Part shown: piece by piece, positions 8,250-16,126 of the stretch
How the letters are laid out: each line of letters opens with the position of its first letter
Numbering within the stretch: the stretch's first letter is position 1
DNA from: an uncultured Ruminococcus sp.
GTDB taxonomy: Bacteria > Bacillota > Clostridia > Lachnospirales > Lachnospiraceae
Reading direction: 5' to 3'
DNA: 64,000 bases
Assembly: GCA_946494335.1 (NCBI GenBank)
Contig: CAMMBV010000005.1
Location: 1 to 64,000 of the forward strand
Notes under the pieces: generated by a model
The model's input: only the letters and a program-made list of their open reading frames with translations
The model's database searches: none
What the model was told of the DNA's origin: nothing
Position numbers and translations under genes: made by a program

Positions 8250-8621
8250 TTAGGAATTATGCCCCGTTTCAATTAACTCCCAGCCGTTGTTGCGAATGAT
8301 ATATTTTGCTACGGAGATCAATTCATAAATAAAACGGCGCTCCAGAAGAGAACAATCTTCCATCAGCAGATCAATATCGGTTTGATAATCCGTGGGATTA
8401 TGAAGTTGGTTACCGCTGAGCAATTCATCCACAGTAATTCCCAGAGCATTGGAGATCCGGACAAGGGATTCGAGGCTTGCCTGTTTCTTGGCAGTTTCAA
8501 TATAACTGATATAGGAATCCGACATATCAGTTAACGCAGCCAGTTCAGCTTGGGTCATTTCCTGCTGTTTTCTCACTTCTTGAATCCTTTTTCCGATGAG
8601 TTTAAAATTTACGTTCATCAT
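8250..8621 (-). CDS. Xre-family transcriptional regulator (element repressor candidate)
   Basis: A 123-residue DNA-binding protein. Residues 6-62 form an Xre/Cro-type helix-turn-helix (IGKRIQEVRKQQEMTQAELA, then SDSYISYIETAKKQASLESL, ISNALGITVDELL). The C-terminal part is a short helical tail that may serve dimerisation. The start at 8621 is preceded by AAGGAAGG; an upstream in-frame extension has no such site. It is transcribed away from a second Xre gene at 9019 across a 397-bp control region, the layout of a phage genetic switch. It probably represses the element's recombination or lytic genes and itself, but no operator has been shown. Confidence 0.82.
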   Translation of the reverse strand: MMNVNFKLIGKRIQEVRKQQEMTQAELAALTDMSDSYISYIETAKKQASLESLVRISNALGITVDELLSGNQLHNPTDYQTDIDLLMEDCSLLERRFIYELISVAKYIIRNNGWELIETGHNS

Positions 8622-9018
8622 ACTTATACCTTCCTTTCTGACGATGAAATCCGTCTCTTTTACGATAGATGAAAAGGGCAAGTTTGATTAGGTATATTAT
8701 GTAAGAGCAGTGGAGTAATTTTGGAGGCGAAAAAACACCGGAATATGTAGGAATTTGTCGATTGATTTTTATTGAAGAAAACATAGATCAATGGTATGCT
8801 TGTGCAAGGAAAAGAGGTGAAATTGCTTAGAAAACAGCGTACAAAGGAATAAGAGATTAAAAAAATACATAGACGGAATGTGGAACTCATAGTTCTTATT
8901 TTTTTACCCGAATACTCCATTACACTTTAGTAAAATAGTCAAGTAATACAGTTCTAATAAAACTTCTGAATTACAGTTACAATAAGCGTATGTAAAACAG
9001 AAGAGAGGTGTAGTTTAC
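8622..9018. promoter_or_regulatory. Divergent control region between two Xre genes
   Basis: This 397-bp AT-rich gap holds no convincing gene. It contains a dyad GAACTCATAGTTC (8883-8895) followed by a T run, and two direct copies of TACAGTT (8947-8953 and 8972-8978) 25 bp apart, the second touching a candidate -10 box TACAAT (8978-8983) for the plus-strand gene. These are plausible operators for the two flanking regulators. The minus-strand promoter cannot be fixed by eye. Confidence 0.5.
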
Positions 9019-9342
9019 TTGCATATAGAAGAGTACATTGCAGCTAGGGTAAAAGAATTGTGTGAGAAATATCATGTTTCAAAATATCGACTTGCTCAGT
9101 TAACAGGGATGTCCCAGACGGCTGTAGGCAATATCATGAAAATGGAGAGTATACCTACGATACCAACGCTGGAAAAGATATGTGATGCATTTGGAATCAC
9201 ACTGGCGCAGTTCTTTGCCGGAGAAGGTAGGAGGCCGGATCTATCAAAAGAGCAAAGAGAGATCATTGAAACGTGGGATGAATTGGGAAGAGATGAACGA
9301 AGAATTCTTATTCAATTTGTCCGAAGTCTGAAGAACAAGTAG
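9019..9342 (+). CDS. Xre-family regulator, Cro-like
   Basis: A 107-residue helix-turn-helix protein beginning at a TTG codon, with AGAGAGGTG eight bases upstream. Residues 6-65 give a clear Xre fold: VKELCEKYHVSKYRLAQLTG, SQTAVGNIMKMES, ICDAFGITLAQFFAG. The C-terminal 35 residues (WDELGRDERRILIQFVRSL) resemble a short tail found on many small clostridial Xre proteins. It diverges from the Xre gene at 8621 and is followed by a terminator, so it is a single-gene transcript. Likely the opposing partner in a two-regulator switch. Confidence 0.8.
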   Translation: MHIEEYIAARVKELCEKYHVSKYRLAQLTGMSQTAVGNIMKMESIPTIPTLEKICDAFGITLAQFFAGEGRRPDLSKEQREIIETWDELGRDERRILIQFVRSLKNK

Positions 9343-9385
9343 GGAAGCAGTTCTATGTGAAATTCGAAGAACTGTTTCCCTTTTT
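9342..9385 (+). terminator. Terminator after the Cro-like gene
   Basis: A 13-bp stem (9342-9354 with 9368-9380) is followed by TTTTTC. It starts at the last base of the stop codon of the upstream gene. Confidence 0.85.
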
Positions 9386-9467
9386 CGTTAAGATACAAAA
9401 GAGAGAAGTGTTAATGTAGCTTTCTGTGCGCCAGAGAATAATAAATTATGAAGAATGAGGTATAGTG

Positions 9468-9770
9468 ATGGACAAGAGGAGTCAAGAATTTAAGAACCTG
9501 ATTTATGACCTTGCAAATGGGTCTCTGGACTTGGAGCATTTTCCTGTGGCAGAAAGCAAATATGTGGAAAATGAGTATGAGGAAGGAAAACTATGTAACA
9601 GGCTTTATTCAGAAATGAGAGATGCCTATGATAGAATCTGCGCCCGCCTTGGAAAGCCAGATCAAGAGGACAGGGACGTGGAAATCATCATTGATAGTCT
9701 TCTGGATATCGGAAAGCATTTTAGTATGAAAATGTATGACTATGGATATTTCTTTGCTTCGCAGAACTGA
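9468..9770 (+). CDS. DUF6809-like small protein
   Basis: A 100-residue acidic, helical protein. The ending KHFSMKMYDYGYFFA resembles the conserved 'MF-YG' tail that I associate with DUF6809, a family frequent in Lachnospiraceae prophages and mobile elements and of unknown function. ATG at 9468 follows GAATGAGG. It is the last gene before the element boundary. No enzymatic motif is visible. Confidence 0.6.
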   Translation: MDKRSQEFKNLIYDLANGSLDLEHFPVAESKYVENEYEEGKLCNRLYSEMRDAYDRICARLGKPDQEDRDVEIIIDSLLDIGKHFSMKMYDYGYFFASQN

Positions 9771-9793
9771 ATAACGTTGTTATAAAAGACTGC

Positions 9794-9850
9794 CAGAGGG
9801 GGTAACTAAGTGTTAAAGGGGGTTATGGACTCCAAGAGTTACCCCCTCTG
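9794..9850. repeat. Long inverted repeat close to the element end
   Basis: A perfect 14-bp inverted repeat (9794-9807 with 9837-9850) spans a 29-base spacer, followed by TTTCTG. It lies between the last element gene and the interrupted comEC. It could be a terminator that shields comEC from element transcription or a recombination-protein site near the attachment junction. Confidence 0.6.
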
Positions 9851-9879
9851 TTTCTGCGTAAGGGGTTTTGCCACATTAT

Positions 9880-9900
9880 AATAAGTAAAGAAAGTCTTGA
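9880..9900. other. Attachment junction between element and comEC (approximate)
   Basis: ComEC homology begins at about codon 9897 (LTGTHLTLIG) immediately after an in-frame stop at 9882-9884. The core sequence shared by both junctions must lie at or near here, but the other junction is outside the window, so its extent cannot be read. Confidence 0.55.
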
Positions 9901-11492
9901 CGGGCACCCATCTTACACTGATCGGAATGGGTGTATTAAAGCTTCTTGGCAAAGCCGGAATGGGAATAAAGGCAGCATCCGTTTTATCCGGAGCGGTAAT
10001 GGTTTTTTATGGTGTTTTTACCGGCAGCAGCGTATCCACTTCCCGCGCTGTGCTTATGTTTCTTCTGTGTGCCGGAGCAAGAGTGATCGGGCGAACCTAC
10101 GATATGCTCTCAGCCCTGGCTCTTTCCGGTATTCTGATTCTGGCGGAAAATCCGGGGTATCTGTATCACAGCGGGTTCCTGCTGTCCTATTTGGCTGTGG
10201 CGGGACTTGGTATTTTTACACCGGTCTTTGGGAAAAAGAAAAACCAGGGGCGGGGACGGTGGATTCGGGAAGGACTGGCGGGTGGGATGGCTGTTTTTCT
10301 GGCCCAGTTTCCCATTCTGCAGTATTTCTTTTATGAGATCCCTCTGTTTTCACTGGCGGTGAACCTTTTGGTGATCCCGCTGCTGCCGGTGGTTCTGACC
10401 AGTGGATTTCTGGGTGTTCTGGCCGGACTGTGGATTCCGAACCTGGGCAGATTTCTGCTGCTGGGAGCGGTTGCTCTTTTAAGAATGTATGAGGGGATCG
10501 GCCGTATACTTGGCGCCGTTCCTGTTTCCAGTCTGGTGACCGGTCAGCCGGCCCTGTGGCAAGCGGGAATCTATTACATTCTGTTGATCGTTTTGCTGGC
10601 GATGCGTACGAAAATTTCCGGAAAATGGTTTGCACTGGGTCTTCTGGGGGCAGCATTATTTCTGTGCGTCCGTCCAGGGGGCGGATTTCGCTTTGTGATG
10701 CTGGACGTGGGGCAGGGGGACTGCCTGGCGCTGGAGACGCCCGGCGATCATTTTTTTCTGGTGGATGGAGGAAGCAGCAGTGTGCAGCAGGTGGGGAGTT
10801 ATCGGATTCTTCCCTTCATCAAACAGAGCGGCGTGGGAAAAATCGAAGGTATTTTTATAACCCATGGGGATGAGGATCACATCAGCGGTGTTCTGGAAAT
10901 TCTGGAAGAAATGAAAAAGGGAGGAGGTGTCAGGGTGAAACGGCTCTTCCTTCCGCAGTGGATGCGAAGCCAGGAAGATCAGAAGCTGCAGGAAACAGCC
11001 AAAAAAGCGGGCGCAGCCCTCCGGTATCTGCAAAAAGGAGACGTGATCCGGGATGGGGAGGTGGTATTTCGTATTCTGTATCCCGATGAAAAGGAGACGG
11101 GAGAGGATCCCAACAGCGGTTCTCTTACCATGAAGGTAGAATATGGAAAGTTAAATCTCCTCCTTACGGGAGATTTGTCCGGGGAAGGGGAGAAGCGTGT
11201 GGCGGAAGAAACGGTAAATGCTCAGGTTTTAAAGGTGGCTCACCACGGGAGCGCTTCTTCTACAGAAGAAAGCTTTCTGGAACAGGTTTCGCCCTCCTTT
11301 GCCCTGATTTCCTGCGGAGAGAACAACCGGTATGGTCATCCGTCAGACGAAGTGATACAAAGGCTGAAAGAAAGAGAGGTTATGATTTATGATACAAGGT
11401 ATGACGGAGCTGTGAGTTTAAGCTGCGATAAAGAGGGCAGACTGGAAATAGAGACTTTTATTGACAAACGGGAAAAAAGCAGGTATCGTTAA
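9897..11492 (+). pseudogene. comEC: comEC, 3' fragment cut by the element
   Basis: Encodes the C-terminal two thirds of ComEC/Rec2, the membrane channel that passes single-stranded DNA during competence. About 530 residues remain; intact proteins are usually 700-800. The fragment opens in the Competence domain at TGTHLTLIGMG (usually SGxHL), contains several membrane helices, and ends with the metallo-beta-lactamase-like domain (LDVGQGDCLALE, ITHGDEDHISG, LLTGDLSGEG, VAHHGSAS, NRYGHPS). The TTG at 9897 can act as a start only formally; there is no ribosome site. The 5' part must lie left of the element. Precise excision could restore the gene, as known for the Listeria comK prophage; whether this happens here is inference. 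holA follows 4 bp later. Confidence 0.85.
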
Positions 11493-11496
11493 CGGT

Positions 11497-12498
11497 ATGA
11501 AAAGTGTAATGGAAGATATCAAAAATAATGAATTTAAACACGTCTACCTCTTCTGCGGCGAGGAGGATTATCTGAAAAATCAGTACAGGGACAGGCTTTG
11601 TCAGGCCTGGAATACCGGGGATGATACCATGAATTTTTCAGTATTTAAAGGGAAGGGCCAGCAGCCGGGAGAAATCATCGATCTGGGCGAAACGCTCCCT
11701 TTTCTGAGCGACAGAAGGGTCATTTTGCTGGAGGACACAGGCTTTTTTAAGGGGCAGTGCGAAAAATTGCCGGAGTATCTGGGCCAGATGCCCGATTATC
11801 TGTATCTGCTTTTTGTGGAGTCAGAAGTGGATAAGCGCAGCCGCATGTACAAGGCGGTGAAAAATGCAGGACGTATTGTGGAGTTTTCTTCTCAGAATGA
11901 GTCCACGCTGATGAAATGGATACTGGGCATACTGAAAAAGGAAGGAAAGCAGATAACCCGGTCTGATATGGAATTTTTCCTGGCGGGTACGGGCAGGGAT
12001 ATGAATCTGATCAGCCATGAGCTGGACAAGCTGCTGTCCTATACTATGGGAAGAGATGTGATTGCCAGGGAGGATATAGAAGCCGTATGCTGTGTTCAGA
12101 TTACAAACAGGATCTTTGATATGGTTCGTGCGGTGGCCGTCAGAAACCAGAAACAGGCGCTGGCGCTTTATTACGATCTGTTGGCGCTGAAAGAACCTCC
12201 CATGCGGATCCTTTTTCTGCTGGCCCGTCAGTTTCGTTATCTGCTGCAGGTGAAGGAAATGACGCAGGAGGGTATCAGTCAGAAGGAGATAGCGGCAAAA
12301 ACCGGACTGCAGGGCTTTGTGGTGCGAAACTATGCGGAATATGCCAGAAGCTACTCGGCCAGAGAGCTAAAGGAAGCGGTCAATGATTTTCTGCAGGCGG
12401 AAGAGGATGTGAAAACCGGGCGGCTTGCGGATACGCTCAGTGTGGAGCTTATGATTGTAAAATACAGTAATAAGGGCAATAAAAAAGACAGTCATTGA
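11497..12498 (+). CDS. holA: DNA polymerase III subunit delta
   Basis: The clamp-loader delta subunit, which opens the beta sliding clamp during DNA replication; 333 residues from the ATG at 11497, a normal length. The N-terminal segment KHVYLFCGEEDYLKNQYRDRL is typical of the family, as is the central FSSQNESTLMKWILGILKK and the C-terminal helical collar (ILFLLARQFRYLLQVKEM). Other starts at 11461 and 11509 are possible; 11497 lies just after the comEC stop. The order comEC-holA-rpsT is common in Firmicutes. With comEC interrupted, holA expression may now depend on a promoter in the comEC fragment or the element end. Confidence 0.9.
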   Translation: MKSVMEDIKNNEFKHVYLFCGEEDYLKNQYRDRLCQAWNTGDDTMNFSVFKGKGQQPGEIIDLGETLPFLSDRRVILLEDTGFFKGQCEKLPEYLGQMPDYLYLLFVESEVDKRSRMYKAVKNAGRIVEFSSQNESTLMKWILGILKKEGKQITRSDMEFFLAGTGRDMNLISHELDKLLSYTMGRDVIAREDIEAVCCVQITNRIFDMVRAVAVRNQKQALALYYDLLALKEPPMRILFLLARQFRYLLQVKEMTQEGISQKEIAAKTGLQGFVVRNYAEYARSYSARELKEAVNDFLQAEEDVKTGRLADTLSVELMIVKYSNKGNKKDSH

Positions 12499-12516
12499 GG
12501 GTGATGACTGTCTTTT
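12483..12516. terminator. Bidirectional terminator between holA and rpsT
   Basis: A 13-bp perfect stem (12483-12495 with 12504-12516) with A and T runs on the two sides serves the convergent holA and rpsT genes. It overlaps the holA stop codon. Confidence 0.88.
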
Positions 12517-12527
12517 GCTCACTTTAA

Positions 12528-12791
12528 TTAGTTGATGGAGTTTACTGCTTTTGTCAGACGGGAAACTTTTCTGGCAGAATTGTTTTTGTGATATACTCCC
12601 TTGGAAGCAGCTTTATCAATGGTGGAAATTGCATCCAGCAGAGCGCTGTTTGCAGCTTCTTTATCTTTATTTGCAACTGCAGCTTCTACTTTTTTAATAG
12701 AAGTTTTTACAGCAGATTTGATGGATTTGTTTCTGGCAGCTTTTGTTCTGTTTACCAGGATTCTCTTTTTTGCAGACTTAATGTTTGCCAA
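12528..12791 (-). CDS. rpsT: Ribosomal protein S20
   Basis: Small-subunit protein S20, 87 residues, which binds 16S rRNA early in 30S assembly. The sequence ANIKSAKKRILVNRTKAARN at the start is the family signature; the whole is Lys/Ala/Ser-rich and helical. The start is a TTG at 12789-12791, because the conserved ANIKSAKK follows directly and GGAGGT sits 7 bases before it; a GTG three codons earlier overlaps the ribosome site itself. A rare start codon is a known feature of S20 in several bacteria and limits its translation. Confidence 0.95.
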   Translation of the reverse strand: MANIKSAKKRILVNRTKAARNKSIKSAVKTSIKKVEAAVANKDKEAANSALLDAISTIDKAASKGVYHKNNSARKVSRLTKAVNSIN

Positions 12792-12845
12792 TTTGTACAC
12801 CTCCGATATGTGATCTTTATAATATTACTTTGATTTTCTTTTCCT

Positions 12846-12915
12846 ACATTAGAGAGACACGAAATCTAATGTAAACATGCTTAATTATTCTAAGATATTT
12901 CCCCGTGTTTGTCAA
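12846..12915 (-). promoter_or_regulatory. rpsT promoter and leader hairpin
   Basis: On the minus strand TTGACA (12910-12915) and TAGAAT (12887-12892) are separated by exactly 17 bp, a near-consensus vegetative promoter. The leader then carries an 8-bp inverted repeat (12846-12853 with 12865-12872) about 55 bases before the start, which may act in autoregulation or RNA stability. Confidence 0.75.
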
Positions 12916-12959
12916 TACATATTTCCTTCGGAATTGTAAAAACTCTCATTTGCAAAACT

Positions 12960-12983
12960 AAATTCCATCCTGGGGTGGAATTT
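12960..12983 (-). terminator. Short terminator after the wall-binding protein gene
   Basis: An 8-bp perfect stem (12960-12967 with 12976-12983) with an 8-base loop lies 50 bases past the stop of the minus-strand gene. The T tract is poor, so this is a weak call. Confidence 0.45.
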
Positions 12984-13033
12984 ACTCTTTCAATTGACTA
13001 ATTTAAAAAAAAATACAGCAGGTAAAGCGACTG

Positions 13034-15016
13034 TCAGGAGGCGAACAGATCTTCCAGAATTTCTTCCGCGCTCATATCCGAGTACCCTTCCGGATCACTG
13101 AGCAGCTTGTCGCCGGACAAATCCCAGGAAAAGCGGTACAGTCCTGCATCACCGGGGCCATAGACATAATCCGGCGCCGGCTGCATGGGATAAATGGTTA
13201 TTTTCTGTCCCAGCTTCGGATAATAACGGTTCATGTAGGTTTCCGCCAGACTGGCCGCCTGGCTGTAGGGATTTCCGCTGCTGGCGATGGTTCCGCTGAT
13301 CTGAGCGCCGCCGGCAGTGGTTGTGTGCAGAATTACATAGCTGCCGTCCTCACATTTTCCGAGAATAAACCATACATGTCCTGTATGTGCGGCTCTCCAG
13401 GCCACCACGTCTCCCACGGAAAAGTCGCCGTCCTTGTATTCGGTCATCAAAGTTCCCCAGCCTCTTTTTTCATACTGACCGGGTATCTGATAGGATACAT
13501 AGGAGCAGGAAGTCTGACCGCTCACATCATTTATCACGTTATATACGGTCCAGCCAATGTAGCCGGAGCAGTCCAGTCCTTTGCCATTGCCGGAGACGGA
13601 AGGCCAGGTGGATTCATAGGAAGAATCCTGCTGGTTGAAAAAGCTGGTCCAGCCGGGATTCAGTCCGATACGGGTGGCGTCCTGCTGGTGTCCCCCGCCC
13701 AGCACATACAGTGTGGAGCCCACCGGTTTCAAGGCCATCTGAAAAAGTCCTTTCAGTGTCCTGGGAGAAGAGGCGGCGCCCTCCGGTCCCAGATAGATTC
13801 CGTCCACCGTTGTGTCGCAGCGCATCTTTCCGTCGGTTCCAAAATAATATTTTCTTCCGTTCAGTGTCTGCCAGTTAAAAAACATCTGGCCCTTTACGCC
13901 GTGACTGCCGGAGCGCTTGAAGAAGTAACGGTTTCCGCTGATGGTCTGAAAACCGGTAAACATTCGTCCTTTTACGCCCCGGTCTCCGGTCCTTTTGAAA
14001 TAATATTTTTTGCCGTCGATGGTCTGGAAACCGGTGAACATCTTGCCCTTTATGCCGGTTTCTCCTGTGCGTTTAAAAAAGAAGGTGCTTCCTTTGTAGT
14101 CCTGCCACCCGGTGAGCATCTCGCCTTTATCGCCGTGGGCTCCTGTGCTGCAAAAAAAGTATGTAATGGAGTTTATGTTCTGAATTCCCGTCAGCAAAAC
14201 GCCCTTCACGCCCCTGGCGCCGGTTTTTTTGAAATAATATTTCCTGCCGTTGATGCTCTGCCATCCTGTAAGCATCACGCCTTTGACGCCACGGACTCCG
14301 GTGCGCTTGAAATAGTATGTTTTGCCGCTGATATCCTGCCAACCGGTCATCATTTCACCCTTTATGCCATGCTCGCCGTCTTTCCGGAAATAGTATGTTT
14401 TGCTGTTGATGTTCTGGATGCCCGTCAGCAAAGCGCCCTTAATTCCGAATTCTCCGGTCTTTTTAAAGTACAGTGTTCTGCCGTCGATATCCTGCCATCC
14501 GGTCATCAGACAGCCGCTGCTGTCAAAAAGATAAGTTCTGCCGTCAATATCCTGAAAGCCTGTAACCGGTACGATATTTCCGTTTTCGTCCGCCGCAAAA
14601 TATTTGCAGCCGTCCGCAAGCTCTTTCCAGCCTTCGGACTTCTCAGGCAAAGCTTCATCGGTGGTTTCTGCGCCTGTCCGGGGCAAATCCGTTGTTATAT
14701 CATCTTCTTCGGTATGTTCCAGTGTTTCCTGGGGGGAATCATCGGGGATTTCCGTCGGCTCTGACTCCGGTGTTTCCGTTACGGATTCCTCCGTCACATC
14801 TTCGGCAGGTTCCTGTTCCGGAGAGTCCTTGATCTCGCTGTCGATTGGTGATTCGGGAAGGTCGGTTTCCTGTTCCTCCCATTCTCCCGAAGGCTGTGCA
14901 CTTTCCTCTGTCTTAATTGCTCCCTGCGGCTGTATACTCTGAGCAGACACCGGCACGGGGACAGCCAGCAGGCCACACCCCAGGAGAACTGCACAGATGA
15001 GATTTGTTTTACGCAT
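13034..15016 (-). CDS. Secreted CW-binding-repeat protein with NlpC/P60-like domain
   Basis: About 660 residues. A signal peptide (TNLICAVLLGCGLLAVPVPV, cleavage near SAQS) is followed by a long acidic Pro/Thr/Glu/Ser linker to about residue 130. Then come about eleven 25-residue repeats of the type TGWQDISGKTYYFKRTG..GVKG, the choline-binding/CW-binding-1 class. The C-terminal 230 residues hold KGLDCSGYIGWTVY and, later, HTGHVWFILG, the Cys and His boxes of an NlpC/P60-type peptidase. It is thus probably a wall hydrolase docked on the surface polymer. The start at 15016 has AGGGA upstream; 15028 is an alternative. The phosphocholine genes from 31876 on give it a plausible ligand. Confidence 0.85.
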   Translation of the reverse strand: MRKTNLICAVLLGCGLLAVPVPVSAQSIQPQGAIKTEESAQPSGEWEEQETDLPESPIDSEIKDSPEQEPAEDVTEESVTETPESEPTEIPDDSPQETLEHTEEDDITTDLPRTGAETTDEALPEKSEGWKELADGCKYFAADENGNIVPVTGFQDIDGRTYLFDSSGCLMTGWQDIDGRTLYFKKTGEFGIKGALLTGIQNINSKTYYFRKDGEHGIKGEMMTGWQDISGKTYYFKRTGVRGVKGVMLTGWQSINGRKYYFKKTGARGVKGVLLTGIQNINSITYFFCSTGAHGDKGEMLTGWQDYKGSTFFFKRTGETGIKGKMFTGFQTIDGKKYYFKRTGDRGVKGRMFTGFQTISGNRYFFKRSGSHGVKGQMFFNWQTLNGRKYYFGTDGKMRCDTTVDGIYLGPEGAASSPRTLKGLFQMALKPVGSTLYVLGGGHQQDATRIGLNPGWTSFFNQQDSSYESTWPSVSGNGKGLDCSGYIGWTVYNVINDVSGQTSCSYVSYQIPGQYEKRGWGTLMTEYKDGDFSVGDVVAWRAAHTGHVWFILGKCEDGSYVILHTTTAGGAQISGTIASSGNPYSQAASLAETYMNRYYPKLGQKITIYPMQPAPDYVYGPGDAGLYRFSWDLSGDKLLSDPEGYSDMSAEEILEDLFAS

Positions 15017-15071
15017 TTGTTCCCTCATCCTTTCTGTCTGTGTAAATGATAAAATGGAAAATATTATTCAT

Positions 15072-15100
15072 ATTATATATATTTTATGAATGAATTACAA
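15072..15100 (-). promoter_or_regulatory. Promoter of the wall-binding NlpC/P60-like gene
   Basis: On the minus strand TTGTAA (15095-15100) and TATAAT (15072-15077) are 17 bp apart, some 55 bp before the start codon. The rest of the 15029-15184 gap is AT-rich and would hold the gpr promoter, which is not recognisable by eye. Confidence 0.6.
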
Positions 15101-15184
15101 TGGCAAATCTTTTTAGAGCGCACATATTTCCCGATGAAATGTAAAAAATAGTAATTAGTATGCAGGCGTAAGGAGAATAAAATT

Positions 15185-16093
15185 ATGATGGCAAAGTACA
15201 AAGTGCGGACAGATCTGGCCGTGGAAAGCAAGGAGAAATTTGAAAAAGATCATGTGGAGATCGAGGGGGTGGTAATTCGGGAAAAGTACGACCGTAAAAG
15301 AGATGTGCGGACAACGGTGGTGACCATAGAAAGCGACAGGGGCGCCAAGGCGATGGAAAAGCCCAAAGGCCACTATATCACCATTGAAGCTCCCAATCTG
15401 ACAGTGCCGGATGAAGACTATCACAGGGAAATATCAAAGGAGCTGGCGGAACATCTCAGACAGATCATGGAGCTGGACAGCGAGAAAAAAATTCTGGTGG
15501 CCGGTCTGGGCAATATGGATATCACTCCGGACGCACTTGGTCCTGACGTGGTGAAAAATCTGATGGTGAACCGTCATATTGTGAAGGAATACGGAGTGAA
15601 CGCCATGGGGGAAAATCAGGTGCATATCGTCAGCACCATTATTCCCGGCGTAATGGCCAGAACCGGGATGGAGACACTGGAAATCATCAAGGGCGTGGTG
15701 GAGGAGACAAAACCGGATATGGTGGTTGCCGTTGACGCTTTGGCGGCCCGCAGCACCAGGAGGCTTAACTGTACCATTCAGATTACCGATACGGGAATTA
15801 ATCCAGGGTCTGGGGTGCTGAATCACAGAAACAAACTGAATGAGGAGTCGCTGGGAGTTCCGGTCATCGCCATCGGAGTTCCCACCGTAGTTGACGCCGC
15901 CACCATCGTCCATGATGCCATGGAGCATCTGCTGGAAACACTGGAAGAGGCTGAGATGGAAGAGTTTCTGGCGGAACTGATTACCCCCCATCTTCATACT
16001 ATGTTTGTGACCCCAAAGGATGTGGATGAAACACTGAAACATTTAAGCTATACCATATCGGAAGGACTGAATATGGCATTTTCGCGTGTATAA
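15185..16093 (+). CDS. gpr: Germination protease GPR
   Basis: The spore endopeptidase that degrades small acid-soluble proteins when the spore germinates; 302 residues, shorter than the 370-residue Bacillus enzyme but usual for Clostridia. Diagnostic segments are RTDLAVESKE near the N-terminus (where the self-cleaved propeptide would lie), VAGLGNMDITPDALGP, IIPGVMARTGMET and DALAARSTRRLNCTIQITDTG. AAGGAG lies 9 bases before ATG 15185; ATG 15188 is the other possibility. It is followed by spoIIP, the standard clostridial order. Expression in the forespore under a sporulation sigma factor is expected from the family. Confidence 0.95.
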   Translation: MMAKYKVRTDLAVESKEKFEKDHVEIEGVVIREKYDRKRDVRTTVVTIESDRGAKAMEKPKGHYITIEAPNLTVPDEDYHREISKELAEHLRQIMELDSEKKILVAGLGNMDITPDALGPDVVKNLMVNRHIVKEYGVNAMGENQVHIVSTIIPGVMARTGMETLEIIKGVVEETKPDMVVAVDALAARSTRRLNCTIQITDTGINPGSGVLNHRNKLNEESLGVPVIAIGVPTVVDAATIVHDAMEHLLETLEEAEMEEFLAELITPHLHTMFVTPKDVDETLKHLSYTISEGLNMAFSRV

Positions 16094-16126
16094 GTTATGA
16101 CAATGGCTCATATATAAATACAGGTG

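Larger units (their letters stand above)
1..9890. mobile_element. Right end of an integrated element (probable prophage) inside comEC
   Basis: The stretch carries, in order, the end of an endolysin gene, three large serine recombinases, two ParB-like genes, two small proteins related to the third recombinase, two Xre-type regulators and a DUF6809 protein. None of these belongs to the core gene order that begins right after it. The right boundary lies near 9880-9899, because the ComEC reading frame begins abruptly after a stop codon at 9882-9884 and lacks its N-terminal part. The left end, structural genes and the other half of comEC lie outside the window, so prophage versus other integrative element cannot be settled; the endolysin favours a prophage. 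Confidence 0.82.

Noticed and set aside
8660-8920. An 86-codon frame on - in the gap between the Xre genes
   Set aside because: No ribosome site, odd composition, and it covers the control region of the switch.
9897-11492. comEC read as a complete short gene with TTG start
   Set aside because: It begins in the middle of the membrane domain right after an element boundary, and has no ribosome site; it is a 3' fragment.
13900-14600. Regularly spaced repeats that might look like a CRISPR array
   Set aside because: The repeats are codon-phased, imperfect and encode wall-binding units; there are no unique spacers of constant length and no cas genes.
13325-14764. A 479-codon open frame on + opposite the repeat-rich wall-binding gene
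   Set aside because: It is a shadow of the repetitive minus-strand gene, which has signal peptide, repeats and a catalytic domain; the + frame has no recognisable motif or ribosome site.
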